The notes below the pieces were generated by a model. The model did no database searches, was not told where the DNA came from, and saw only the letters and a list, made by a program, of their open reading frames with translations. A stretch of 64,000 nucleotides of DNA from Gammaproteobacteria bacterium (GTDB lineage Bacteria; Pseudomonadota; Gammaproteobacteria; Pseudomonadales; Azotimanducaceae_A), in the NCBI GenBank assembly GCA_012960755.1, contig DUAT01000057.1:597334-661333 (forward strand), in the 5' to 3' direction. This document shows positions 45,803 to 54,710 of this stretch, one piece after another. Position numbers and translations under genes: made by a program. Numbering within the stretch: the first letter of the stretch is position 1; the number at the start of each line of letters is the position of its first letter.

Positions 45803-47056
45803 CTATTTTTCGAGGTCAAATTCAATGTACAGCGCCTTGAGAGATCTTAATAGAAAATGAGGATGGTGGGTAAAATCATTCTTGCCTTCAACATAACGCA
45901 GGTCACTAACCCGATCAATTAAAACCCGGAACCCCCACCATAGCTCTCGCCTGGCAAGAGGTGCACCAAGACAATGATGAATGCCAGAGCCGAAAGCGAG
46001 ATGTGTCGCCGGTTTATCCCGGTCAAGATTGAGTTCTTCCGGACACTCGAACTGACGCTCATCGCGATTTGCCGCGCCATATCTGACGGCCAGGATGCCA
46101 TTTTCAGGAATAGTCACACCGGCCAACTCAACTTCCCTGGTCGCTCGTCTCAGCAGACATTGCACTGGTGATTCAAGCCGCACGACTTCCTCAACGAATG
46201 TCTTCAGATACTTATCCGGATCCGTTTTCAACCGATCCCAGGCTGACGGGTTATCGATTAACAGTTTCACGCCTGCCGACAACGCATTCGTGGTGGTTTC
46301 GCTGCCACCAACGAATGTATCCGCCATCATTTCCGCATGCAGTTCATTGTCGTTTAGCGTTCTGCCCCACTCGGGAATTTCTCGATTTACAAGTTCCGAC
46401 AGCAGTGTGTTGTCAGGTGATTGCCTTAATCGATCAAAAATGGCTTGAAAATAATGCTGTGCTTCAATTTCTTTTTCGATCGTCTCGATCTCATCTTCCT
46501 GGCTGAGCATATTGCTGATGCGGCGAAAAAATGCATCGGTCCAGCTCTTGATCAACCAGAGATCATCCAGATCGGCACCCATCTGTTTTACAATCACCGT
46601 CAATGGCAATGGCACTGCAAACTGTTTAACCCATTCGCAGTGCCCCTGACCGACGAAATCCTCAAAAAGACGGTCGGCAGTGTCATGAACAAAATCATCC
46701 AGGGCATTTATTTTTGCAGGTCGAAAGGCCTCGTTAAACATGGTTCGCATCTGCTTGTGATTCGGATCATCCCGGCCAATCAGGGTTGCAGCAGGAACCC
46801 AGCCCTTCTTTTTATACAGGTCGATGATTTTCTGCTGGTGTTCAGAGGTACGCAATTCACCACCACCGGAGATAACCCGACCAGAAAAAGTTTTAGCATC
46901 TCTGAGTACATGACGGACATCCTCATAACGGCTGACGTGATACATGCCCGTCCGGGGATCATGATAGATGCGCTGCTCGTCTCTTAAATAGGTGTAGGCA
47001 TCATAGGGACATTCCTGAATATCCTGGTCCAGAAAGTCGGGCTGTTTTTCAGTCAT
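45803..47056 (-). CDS. cytochrome P450 (first of two)
   Basis: A 417-residue soluble bacterial P450. The I-helix oxygen-activation motif is GGSETTTNA, the K-helix ExxR is EEVVRLESP, and the heme ligand Cys (about residue 362) sits in FGSGIHHCLGAPLARREL. It hydroxylates or otherwise oxidises an organic substrate with electrons from a ferredoxin system encoded elsewhere. Length and motifs are complete. It is followed by the solute-binding protein gene. Confidence 0.93.
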   Translation of the reverse strand: MTEKQPDFLDQDIQECPYDAYTYLRDEQRIYHDPRTGMYHVSRYEDVRHVLRDAKTFSGRVISGGGELRTSEHQQKIIDLYKKKGWVPAATLIGRDDPNHKQMRTMFNEAFRPAKINALDDFVHDTADRLFEDFVGQGHCEWVKQFAVPLPLTVIVKQMGADLDDLWLIKSWTDAFFRRISNMLSQEDEIETIEKEIEAQHYFQAIFDRLRQSPDNTLLSELVNREIPEWGRTLNDNELHAEMMADTFVGGSETTTNALSAGVKLLIDNPSAWDRLKTDPDKYLKTFVEEVVRLESPVQCLLRRATREVELAGVTIPENGILAVRYGAANRDERQFECPEELNLDRDKPATHLAFGSGIHHCLGAPLARRELWWGFRVLIDRVSDLRYVEGKNDFTHHPHFLLRSLKALYIEFDLEK

Positions 47057-47202
47057 TGGGAAGACCTGAGGTAATGATCCGGCATTGGGTATACCCGTGG
47101 TAAGGGTTAAGTATAATAAAGGTACTATTCAACTATACCGCTTAGCACCGTTTTAGTGTTAATTTATGCGACTTTGAATCCTGGCAATCTAGGAGATAGC
47201 TG

Positions 47203-47814
47203 ATGCCGTACAAACGAACCGTACAATCCCTGTTGATTACTATGCTGTGTGTGCTGCTTAGCGTTAATGTGGCCGCACAGAACTTAACGGAGGTTTATGT
47301 CAACTCAGATACGGATCTTTCGGACTTTTCAAAGGTAATCCTTCGGGAACTCGACATCAATGGTGCCCAGATTATCCCACCGGTATGGGTTCAAGGCGAA
47401 GATCGCAATCCGCACAAATGGAAGATCAGTAAAAAGAATGTTCGACTAATGCAGGAAGCTTTCCAGTCTGTTGTAAAAAGAGAATTAGGCGGTAGTGGCG
47501 GTTACCCTGTAGTGACAGACGAGTCGGATGGTGTCCTCGAAATTAAGGTCGGTTTACTTAGCCTTACACCTTATGCCCAGCGAGGCGAAAAAGTCATTAC
47601 CAAAGGTTCAGGTGAAATTCGAATCCAGGTCACCCTGCGCAACGCCATGACCGGCGTGTTATTGGCTATCTATGAGGGCAACCAGCGGGTAGGAGACAAA
47701 TACCAGGAAAATACGGACCTGTCATCACGCAAGGATGCCGAGGAACTCTTTGTTGTCTGGGGTCAGAAAATCAGACGAGTACTCGATGAAGCCCATACTA
47801 TCAACTCCGAGTAG
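47203..47814 (+). CDS. DUF3313-like exported protein
   Basis: A 203-residue protein with a cleavable signal (QSLLITMLCVLLSVNVAAQ), AGGAGA upstream of ATG 47203. The body matches the DUF3313 layout: LSDFSKVILRELDINGAQI, a helix with RLMQEAFQSVVKRELGG, VLEIKVGLLSLTPYA and VTLRNAMTGVLLAIYEG. Unlike the copy at 17993-18673 it has no lipobox Cys and is probably soluble in the periplasm. Function unknown. Confidence 0.7.
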   Translation: MPYKRTVQSLLITMLCVLLSVNVAAQNLTEVYVNSDTDLSDFSKVILRELDINGAQIIPPVWVQGEDRNPHKWKISKKNVRLMQEAFQSVVKRELGGSGGYPVVTDESDGVLEIKVGLLSLTPYAQRGEKVITKGSGEIRIQVTLRNAMTGVLLAIYEGNQRVGDKYQENTDLSSRKDAEELFVVWGQKIRRVLDEAHTINSE

Positions 47815-47851
47815 TTACTGATTCTAGTTGGGCGCAGATTAGGCGTTTCGA

Positions 47852-48853
47852 TTACCCCTGGACAAAAGCGTCAATCCGCTGCAGCGTCCAGAAAGCGGCA
47901 ATACCGCCTATGGTGTAGGGCATTAACCTCCAGCTACCTCCGGGCCATTTAACAGGCAACCGGGCATGTCCCGCCAGCAGCAACAAAACCACCCCAACAA
48001 ACAGAATCTGTCCGGTCTCTACACCCACGTTGAACATCAACAGTGCCAGCGGTATCTCCTGCTGTGGCAAGCCAACCTCTGCCAGGGCGCCCGCGAAACC
48101 AAGGCCGTGGAATAGACCAAACGCCAGTGCCACAAGCCATGGATACTGTTCCGTCAAAGTCACGCGACCCTCACGACTGTGCACGATTTCGACGGCAAGG
48201 AAAAGGATACTCAGGGCAATGACCGCCTCGGTCGGCGCAGCTGGCATGTGCACAATCCCCAGTGTTGCCAATGCCAGACTAATGCTGTGCGCCACCGTAA
48301 AGGCGGTAATGGTTTTAAACAGCATCCACAGATTGGGAACAATCCACACCAGCGCAAGGACGAACAACAGATGATCGAAACCTTCAAGAATGTGGATGGT
48401 GCCAATCTTCCAGTAAGAACCTGCCACACCCCATTTGGTCGTCCGTTCAGGAACCGTATAAGTCGGTGTCGCCGAACGTAAAATCGCGGAATGTTCGGCG
48501 CCATCCACCAGATCAATCTGCAAAATTACATCCACCGGTATCGCCGTCAAGCCATCAATTTCTATCACACCGCCAATCAGGGATCCTGCCGCGGCGGTCC
48601 AGGTGGATTCCTCAATCACTGAGCCCTGAAAATTTCGCCTCGACACCGGACCCAGGCGTGAGAATTGTGGGGGAAATTTAGGCGCGATACCAAGAGGTTG
48701 TCCCGCTTGTAGCGGGACCTTCCACTTAACCGTATAAGAACCCGGTTGGAACTCCGTAACTTCCAGCAAAGCTGGACGAAATTCATCCGTAAACACTGCG
48801 AACGACGAAACCATGCAACAGAACAGAAAAGCTGCGACGCCGATCCTTCTCAC
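47852..48853 (-). CDS. HupE/UreJ-family membrane protein
   Basis: A 333-residue protein: a signal sequence, a roughly 130-residue periplasmic beta domain, then six or so helices with the family blocks GTIHILEGFDHLLFVLALV, TAFTVAHSISLALATLG, VEIVHSREG and AFGLFHGLGFAGALAEVGLP. His-rich helices fit nickel or another metal transport role as in HupE/UreJ. The start ATG overlaps the PPIase stop (ATGA at 48850-48853). The product could transport a metal; the partner gene supplies a folding factor. Confidence 0.83.
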   Translation of the reverse strand: MRRIGVAAFLFCCMVSSFAVFTDEFRPALLEVTEFQPGSYTVKWKVPLQAGQPLGIAPKFPPQFSRLGPVSRRNFQGSVIEESTWTAAAGSLIGGVIEIDGLTAIPVDVILQIDLVDGAEHSAILRSATPTYTVPERTTKWGVAGSYWKIGTIHILEGFDHLLFVLALVWIVPNLWMLFKTITAFTVAHSISLALATLGIVHMPAAPTEAVIALSILFLAVEIVHSREGRVTLTEQYPWLVALAFGLFHGLGFAGALAEVGLPQQEIPLALLMFNVGVETGQILFVGVVLLLLAGHARLPVKWPGGSWRLMPYTIGGIAAFWTLQRIDAFVQG

Positions 48854-49734
48854 CGGGACGAACCCCGCTGTGAAATCGTTGTGGAAACTTCGGCTTCCTC
48901 GACAACAACTTCATATCGGGATACCAGGCTGTCGATAAATCGCTGGCTAAGTTCGCTGGCCTTCTCACTCATCCACTCGTCCATGATTTGCGCCCTGACA
49001 AGGTCGAAAGCAGGTGGTTGTTGAACTATTACATCGTTGACCAAAACAAGGTGGGTACCGTAGCCAGACAATATGGGTCCGTGCCACTTGCCCGGTTCCA
49101 GCTTAACGATCTGGTCCACAAAACCCGAGCCGAACAGTTTACGCAGTGCCAGTTCAGACCGTTTTGCGTAATGGTTTCGCAGCATGAACCTGTCGCCAGA
49201 CTCACTGTAATTCGAAGGTGCCAGGGTATTGAGCTGGTCAAGTGTGCTATGGGCATCGTCGAGGGTGGATTCCCCGCGTTTGTCCGGGTTAAAAAAGATA
49301 TGTGTGACGGTGTACAGATCAGGCTCTTTGAAACGATCAGGGTTTGCCGCGTACCAGGCCTTGAGTTCTTCGTCTGGAGGTTCATTCGGCGTGCTCAATC
49401 CATTTGCCAGGAATTCCACCTTTTGAGCCAGCCGCCTCTCAATAACCCTGTCGCCGACATCCAGACCCATTGCCAGTGCTTCCCGGTACAGTATCTGTAC
49501 GCGCACATGATCACGGATCACCCCGGCAAGTTCTCCTTCAGTTGGCGGCCGACTCCAAAGCCGCTTCCATTGGTCTGCCAACGCCTGGGTATCGGCGGCC
49601 GTGACAGTCACGATGCGCTCGTCGTCATCCTTCTGAACGCTTCCGAACAGTCCATAGAGGCCATAGATGCCAGCGCCTATCAGCAGGAAATGGATCAAAG
49701 GCTGACGAGCCAACTGCTTTAGTTTTTCAATCAA
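48850..49734 (-). CDS. periplasmic PpiC/parvulin-type peptidyl-prolyl isomerase
   Basis: A 294-residue protein with an N-terminal membrane anchor (PLIHFLLIGAGIYGLYGLF). A SurA-like helical part precedes a parvulin domain (YTVTHIFFNPDKRG, ALRKLFGSGFVDQIVKLEPG, GPILSGYGTHLVLVNDV). It would assist folding of envelope proteins. Its frame ends inside the HupE/UreJ start (ATGA), so the two are coupled. Confidence 0.82.
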   Translation of the reverse strand: MIEKLKQLARQPLIHFLLIGAGIYGLYGLFGSVQKDDDERIVTVTAADTQALADQWKRLWSRPPTEGELAGVIRDHVRVQILYREALAMGLDVGDRVIERRLAQKVEFLANGLSTPNEPPDEELKAWYAANPDRFKEPDLYTVTHIFFNPDKRGESTLDDAHSTLDQLNTLAPSNYSESGDRFMLRNHYAKRSELALRKLFGSGFVDQIVKLEPGKWHGPILSGYGTHLVLVNDVIVQQPPAFDLVRAQIMDEWMSEKASELSQRFIDSLVSRYEVVVEEAEVSTTISQRGSSR

Positions 49735-49786
49735 AACGACTTCCTAGGTGCGCAGGACTTGATCACCGGTAGCCTGCGGGTTATTT

Positions 49787-49835
49787 CTCCCTTCCTTGCC
49801 CTGACGAAATATCTACTTAGTCAGCGGTTCTCTAG
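49787..49835. mobile_element. fragment of MITE-like element B
   Basis: Reverse-strand sequence starting TAGAGAACCGCTGACTAAG and going on through AGATATTTCGTCAGGGCAAG matches the left end of element B at 43563 with about four differences over 47 bp. Only this end is present; no opposite repeat is found nearby. It lies in the gap between the PPIase start and the YeeE gene. Confidence 0.65.
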
Positions 49836-49904
49836 TTGAGCTATTTTTTGAACTAATATCAAGTACAATTCTCAGCGCATCCACATTGTTCAACCGGAGA
49901 ACCC

Positions 49905-50333
49905 ATGCCCGCAGATTTTATCAATGCAACACTTGGCGGTTTGATGATCGGCACATCCGCAGCGCTGATGTTGTGGTTGCTCGGACGTATTACCGGCATT
50001 AGTGGGATTTTCTGGAATGCAATTTCTGACAGCCTGAATCATCAATTCAGCGGTACCGCCTGGCGATGGTTTTTTATTGCCGGACTGGTGGCCGGAACAT
50101 TGCTGGCTCATCAGATTTTCGCCTTTCCTGTACCAGCTCCCAGGGATGCCGGACCAGTATTGACAATTCTGGGCGGTTTGCTGGTTGGTTTTGGCACCCG
50201 GTTTGGTAGTGGTTGCACCAGCGGGCACGGCATCTGTGGTATTGGTCGGCTCTCCAGCCGCTCGCTGGCGGCAACCTGTTGTTTTATGGCTTCTGGCATC
50301 GCGACCACATTTGTCGTCCGACACTTAATTTAA
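49905..50333 (+). CDS. YeeE/YedE-family (PmpA-like) membrane protein, first half
   Basis: A 142-residue membrane protein with four helices and the conserved LGGLLVGFGTRFGSGCTSGHGICGIGRLS block, which contains the paired Cys of sulfur transporters. It is followed 12 bp later by a second small YeeE-type gene; together they equal one full YeeE protein. These import thiosulfate or other sulfur compounds and commonly stand beside persulfide dioxygenase/rhodanese genes, as here (convergent gene at 50743). Confidence 0.87.
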   Translation: MPADFINATLGGLMIGTSAALMLWLLGRITGISGIFWNAISDSLNHQFSGTAWRWFFIAGLVAGTLLAHQIFAFPVPAPRDAGPVLTILGGLLVGFGTRFGSGCTSGHGICGIGRLSSRSLAATCCFMASGIATTFVVRHLI

Positions 50334-50345
50334 AGGATTTTTCAG

Positions 50346-50786
50346 ATGAATCTGACGATTTCATTATTGCTTGGGACTTTGTTTGGCACAGGGCTTGCTA
50401 TTTCCGGCATGACTGACGCGGCAAAGGTCCTGAACTTTCTTGACCTGACAGGTAACTGGGACGCATCCCTGGCCTTTGTAATGGGGGCCGGTTTGTGCAT
50501 TACCGTTCCGTCATTCTATTTGATCCAAAGGCGGCAAAAACCGGTGTTGGTGGGCAGGTTTAACCTGCCCACCAACAATACAATTGATCTCAAACTCATG
50601 CTTGGTTCCGTCATATTTGGTGTCGGATGGGGTTTGTACGGATACTGCCCCGGGCCGGCCATTTCAGCATTAGTTTACTTCGATTGGGAAACGGCGTTGT
50701 TTGTGCTGTCTATGGCTGCCGGGATGTACATAGCCGGTAAAGTCAATGTTGGATTGACGCTAGTGCCAGTCGATTCCACTGAATAA
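50346..50786 (+). CDS. YeeE/YedE-family (PmpB-like, DUF6691) membrane protein, second half
   Basis: A 146-residue membrane protein with four helices; the blocks LFGTGLAISGMTDAAKVLNF and LFGxGWGLxGYCPGPAIS-type (here FGVGWGLYGYCPGPAI) match the second half of the YeeE pair. The cytoplasmic loop (GRFNLPTNN) is encoded by a perfect 15-bp inverted repeat at 50546-50576. Its last 44 bp overlap the convergent MBL-fold gene. Confidence 0.85.
   Translation: MNLTISLLLGTLFGTGLAISGMTDAAKVLNFLDLTGNWDASLAFVMGAGLCITVPSFYLIQRRQKPVLVGRFNLPTNNTIDLKLMLGSVIFGVGWGLYGYCPGPAISALVYFDWETALFVLSMAAGMYIAGKVNVGLTLVPVDSTE
50546..50576. repeat. perfect palindrome inside the YeeE gene
   Basis: GTTGGTGGGCAGGTT, one T, then AACCTGCCCACCAAC: 15-bp arms with no mismatch. 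This resembles a REP-type hairpin carried in frame in a coding sequence. Confidence 0.8.
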
Positions 50787-51804
50787 GCCCCCCAGGAATA
50801 TTCGCGACGGTTTCATAACCCGCCTGCATTAAAATCTCTGCTGCCATAGCCGAACGTTTACCGGATTGACAAACAGTGATCACTGGTTTGTCTTTTGGAA
50901 TCTCTGCAAGGCGATCTCGCAGCTGATCGAGTGGAATAAGGCAGGCCTGCTCCAGATGCCCGTGTTCGCCACTGAACTCTTCCGGCGAGCGAACATCAAG
51001 CACGAACAGTTCCTCCATGTGGCGAGCTACCCAATCCGGTTGAATTTCAGGGATTCCTGCAAAGGTGACGGTAACAGGTCCCCATTTTTGTCTTTCCGGG
51101 ACAACTTCGCTCTGCGGTTTTCCACATTTCAGGTTAGCCGGTACGGCGATTTCCAATTTGGCCGGATGAGCCAGACCCAGATTATCCATATAGCCCACGA
51201 AGTCTTCTTCCCGGGCATCTCCACCAATTCTGGGATTAAACAGACGTTCTTCCTTGATTGAAGAAACAGTGCGACCCTTGTAATCATGCCCTGGATAGAC
51301 AGCGCAATCATCGGGCAGAGTAAATATTTGCTCTCGAATACTGTGCCACATTTCATGAACATTACCTGCCTGAAAATCCGTTCGACCCGCCCCCCTGATC
51401 ATCAGGCAGTCACCTGTAAACACCATTTCTTTCTTGTTGGTAACGTAGGTAACGCAACCGACAGTATGTCCCGGAGTGGCTCGTACCTCTAAAGAACGAT
51501 TGCCAAATGCCAGTACATCGCCATGATCAATACCCACGTCGACGCCTTCTGCGCTGTATCGCTTCGAAAGAACAATCTCTGCCCGCTGGGTTTCTTTCAT
51601 CAACCATGCTGCAGTAACATGGTCTGCATGAACATGGGTATCGAGCACATATTTGATACTGAGATTCAGTTCCCGAATGAGGGCAGCATCCCTTTCATGC
51701 TGCTCGAATACCGGATCAATAATCAGGCCTTCCCGGGTATCTTCACAGGCAAGCAGGTAGGTGTAGGTCGAAGAGAGCGGATCAAATAACTGTCGAAAAA
51801 TCAT
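50743..51804 (-). CDS. MBL-fold persulfide dioxygenase-like enzyme fused to rhodanese
   Basis: A 353-residue protein. The metallo-beta-lactamase domain has THVHADHVTAAWLMK, the GHTVGCVTYV His, DCLMIRGAGRTDFQ and YPGHDYKG, as in ETHE1/Blh-type persulfide dioxygenases. The C-terminal rhodanese domain ends with the active Cys in VITVCQSGKRSAMAAEIL. It oxidises glutathione persulfide to sulfite and moves sulfane sulfur; the partner YeeE pair would handle thiosulfate. Convergent overlap with the YeeE gene is 44 bp. Confidence 0.9.
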   Translation of the reverse strand: MIFRQLFDPLSSTYTYLLACEDTREGLIIDPVFEQHERDAALIRELNLSIKYVLDTHVHADHVTAAWLMKETQRAEIVLSKRYSAEGVDVGIDHGDVLAFGNRSLEVRATPGHTVGCVTYVTNKKEMVFTGDCLMIRGAGRTDFQAGNVHEMWHSIREQIFTLPDDCAVYPGHDYKGRTVSSIKEERLFNPRIGGDAREEDFVGYMDNLGLAHPAKLEIAVPANLKCGKPQSEVVPERQKWGPVTVTFAGIPEIQPDWVARHMEELFVLDVRSPEEFSGEHGHLEQACLIPLDQLRDRLAEIPKDKPVITVCQSGKRSAMAAEILMQAGYETVANIPGGLIQWNRLALASIQH

Positions 51805-51861
51805 AACTTACACTGCCGATGGCTCAGGTACGCAGGATTATATCTACGATCCGTGTTAAGT

Positions 51862-53118
51862 CTATTTTTTATCAAATGTAATATGCAGATGATTCAAACC
51901 CCGAAGCAGGAAACTCGGATTATTTTCAGGCTCCGGTTTTGTCGGGTCGTTGGCAATATTTTCAATCCGCTGAAGGATCTGAGTGAATGCGGATACCATT
52001 TCCTGACGAGCCAGGGGTGCACCGACACAAGCATGTACACCGGCACCAAAGCCTAATTGGCGATTGGCATTAGTCCTGCACACATCCAGCATTCCCGCAT
52101 CTTTAAACATGGATTGGTCGCGGTTACCGGCAGCATAACGCAACATGACAACAGATCCTTTTGCAAACGAAACGCCGCCTAGCTCAGTATCTTCCGTCGC
52201 AATTCGCATGAGCCCGGCAACAGGTGTTTCAAGACGCAAGATCTCCTCAACAAACGTTTTTATCTTCGATGGATCATCACGCAACAATTGTTGCTGCTCC
52301 GGGTTGTCGATCAGCAGTTTCAGACCTGCACCGAGCGCACTCGAAGTTGTCTCATGACCTGCCACCAGAAACTGATTCAGAATTGACAGAATTTCACCAT
52401 CACGAAGCGGCCGCTCTCCCTCGTACATCGCCTCCACAAGCAGGGTGAGCATATCGTCTTTAGGCTCTTTACGACGCTGCTCACAAATACTCAAGAAGAG
52501 CAGCTGCAAATCGTGATTGAGCTGAACTCGTTCGAGTGCACGTTCTGGTGTCGGTTGTTGCATACTCAGCAATTCTGCAGCGGCCGTCGCCGCCTTGTAA
52601 AAAAACGTTGCCTCCTCGTCCGGCACGCCCATTTGATTACGAATAACTGTCACCGGTAGGGGTGTCGCAAAACTCGATATAAATTCTGTCTTGCCTTCAT
52701 TAACAAACCCATCAATCAGATTCGAAACCAGGTCGTCGATATAAGGCACCAGCGTTTTCACCCGCGAACCTGCAAACAGCTTGTTAACAAGGGTTCTATG
52801 TTTGGCATGGTCTGGTGGGTCAACGGACAACAAGGTCTGTTCCAACGCGACATCAGTTTTCATAATCGCCTGTATCTGCTGGCTGATTTCATCATTCGCC
52901 TCGGTCAGGGCGGCGGGCGAAATGCCGGACGCAACTCTACTCGACCAGACTCTCGTGTTACGTAAAGTGTCGCGAATCAGGTTGTGGCCGGAAACGAGCG
53001 CCATTCCCATTCCTGGTAATTCATAAACGGGGGCTTCTTCCAGCAGACGTTCATAAAATTCATAAGGGCACTTCAATGTTTCCGGGTCAAACAGGTTGTA
53101 GTCTTCCAGCTTTTTCAT
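51862..53118 (-). CDS. cytochrome P450 (second of two)
   Basis: A 418-residue P450 with I-helix AGHETTSSAL, K-helix ExxR in FVEEILRLETP and heme Cys (about residue 364) in FGAGVHACVGAPLARQEM. It is about as long as the P450 at 45803 but clearly divergent. It is followed on the other side by the VOC protein gene (53161), whose stop is about 40 bp upstream of this start, suggesting an operon. Substrate unknown; the neighbourhood suggests cyclic or aromatic compounds. Confidence 0.93.
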   Translation of the reverse strand: MKKLEDYNLFDPETLKCPYEFYERLLEEAPVYELPGMGMALVSGHNLIRDTLRNTRVWSSRVASGISPAALTEANDEISQQIQAIMKTDVALEQTLLSVDPPDHAKHRTLVNKLFAGSRVKTLVPYIDDLVSNLIDGFVNEGKTEFISSFATPLPVTVIRNQMGVPDEEATFFYKAATAAAELLSMQQPTPERALERVQLNHDLQLLFLSICEQRRKEPKDDMLTLLVEAMYEGERPLRDGEILSILNQFLVAGHETTSSALGAGLKLLIDNPEQQQLLRDDPSKIKTFVEEILRLETPVAGLMRIATEDTELGGVSFAKGSVVMLRYAAGNRDQSMFKDAGMLDVCRTNANRQLGFGAGVHACVGAPLARQEMVSAFTQILQRIENIANDPTKPEPENNPSFLLRGLNHLHITFDKK

Positions 53119-53160
53119 TCTTTTTCTCCGTTACCACCATGATTGAACCGAATCGATTTT

Positions 53161-53676
53161 TTACCGGGGAATGATCAGGGGACTATCACCCGGCTTCATC
53201 TCTGCATGGGCACGCTTCCAGGAGGCAAACCCTTTTAGTATGTGTGGCGGATCCGCGTGCAGTTCGGTGAAACCACCGTTCACCGAACGAGTGTCAAAAT
53301 AACACGCATTCACGTTGTCAGCATAAAGTTCACAGGCAAGTTCAAATCCCATCCCTATAAACTGTTGTTTCTCTTGTTCATAATCACTCACCAGGCAGCC
53401 TACATGGTGGAACCCCTGTTCCCCCTGCCTGAACATATCACGATAAATAGAGGGCTGATCATCATGTTGCTGTATGAATTGAATCATCATCTCCCCAAGA
53501 TAACCAAATCCATAGGAAACATCAGCCTCAATGTCTGTACCTCGAAACATAAAGGTGTCTGTCTTGTGATGCGGCACCATCAGAAATGGCCCGGCACCAT
53601 ACAGGCTATGCCACTGATCAATGGATTGCTCAAGATCACTAACCACATAGGCTTGCTGAAAAAACGGGTAGATCAT
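53161..53676 (-). CDS. VOC-family protein (glyoxalase/bleomycin-resistance fold)
   Basis: A 171-residue protein with the VOC pattern: FFQQAYVVSDLEQSIDQWHSL at the start, then the second half GFHHVGCLVSDYEQEKQQF and a closing ELHADPPHILKGF. It contains the His/Glu positions typical of metal binding. It may be an isomerase or epimerase of the nearby catabolic pathway; the role is inferred from context. It directly precedes the second P450. Confidence 0.83.
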   Translation of the reverse strand: MIYPFFQQAYVVSDLEQSIDQWHSLYGAGPFLMVPHHKTDTFMFRGTDIEADVSYGFGYLGEMMIQFIQQHDDQPSIYRDMFRQGEQGFHHVGCLVSDYEQEKQQFIGMGFELACELYADNVNACYFDTRSVNGGFTELHADPPHILKGFASWKRAHAEMKPGDSPLIIPR

Positions 53677-53816
53677 GGAATGGTCCTTTGCTTACCTGTA
53701 TCACCACTCTCAGCAGCATCACACTCTATGCCTGCAGATTCAACCCGTGCTAAGCTGAAGTGGGACTCGTCCTGATTCCCGTCATAATATTCGCAGTACA
53801 AGAAAAGGGAGACAGC

Positions 53817-54638
53817 ATGTCTGCTGACAACAGAAAATCGATACTTATCACCGGCGGCGGTGGTGGCATGGGGCTCGAAACCGGGCGTTACTTTGCTGCC
53901 AGAGGCTGGTTCGTTGGGTTGCTTGATACCAACGAGCCACTGCTGGCTGAAGCTGAACGTTCTTTAAAATCCCAGGATATTTTCACGCGACGGCTCGATG
54001 TGACAGACGAGGTTGATTTCACGGCGACCGTGAGCGAATTTTCCAGACATACAAATGGAACGCTGGACATTATGTATAACAACGCCGGTATTGCTCCCGG
54101 CGGCTGGTTTGACGATATGTCGATGGATACTATTCGCCAGATTATCGACATTAACGTGTACGGCGTGATCAACGGTATTCGCGCTGCACTGCCACTACTT
54201 AAGGCGACCGAAAATTCTCTCTGTATCAGCACATCCTCATCGGTTGCAACCTATGGCCATGGCTTTCGCGCCGTCTACTCTGCATCTAAATTTGCGGTCA
54301 AAGGACTCACCGAAGCGCTGTCACTCGAATTTGAAAGGTTTGGGATAAGAACTGCAGATGTGCTCCCCGGTTGCATTGATACACCCATGCTACGTCAGGC
54401 GACTGCAGCCAGGACGGGTAGACCATTCGATGAGTCCATGCTCGCGGGACTACCTAAAGCAGGTCCTTATCGCCTCATGCCCGCAGTCGCAATAGCGGAA
54501 GCAGTCTGGCAGGCTTACCAGAACAGCGATCAGATTCATTTTTACGTGCCGCAGGAAGTCGGCGACACCGACAAATTAAAAGCCAATGATATCACTGCCG
54601 CAAGAGAGGAAACCCGGGCTTTCCTTTTTGACCGGTAA
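53817..54638 (+). CDS. short-chain dehydrogenase/reductase
   Basis: The frame is open from 53760, but ATG 53817 follows AGGGAG and begins the nucleotide fold (SILITGGGGGMGLETGRYFA). Active-site residues are YNNAGIAPG (NAG), Ser in STSSSVATYG and YSASKFAVKG (YxxxK). It is a classical SDR of about 273 residues, NAD(P)-dependent, oxidising or reducing an alcohol/ketone. It lies divergent to the VOC/P450 genes and 70 bp before the Rieske oxygenase. Confidence 0.9.
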   Translation: MSADNRKSILITGGGGGMGLETGRYFAARGWFVGLLDTNEPLLAEAERSLKSQDIFTRRLDVTDEVDFTATVSEFSRHTNGTLDIMYNNAGIAPGGWFDDMSMDTIRQIIDINVYGVINGIRAALPLLKATENSLCISTSSSVATYGHGFRAVYSASKFAVKGLTEALSLEFERFGIRTADVLPGCIDTPMLRQATAARTGRPFDESMLAGLPKAGPYRLMPAVAIAEAVWQAYQNSDQIHFYVPQEVGDTDKLKANDITAAREETRAFLFDR

Positions 54639-54660
54639 AACCGCAGCGGGTGATCGTTGG

Positions 54661-54700
54661 CAAAAGGTCTGATAGTCTACTATTAGAGTCGAACCAAGAA
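54661..54700 (+). promoter_or_regulatory. putative promoter of the Rieske oxygenase gene
   Basis: TTGGCA at 54657-54662 and TATTAG about 18 bp downstream are followed by AGTCGAACC and AAGAAGGAAAG before the ATG at 54711. The CGA(A/G)(C/T)C element after the -10 box resembles that of the arsC-like and methyltransferase genes. Confidence 0.35.
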
Positions 54701-54710
54701 GGAAAGACCC

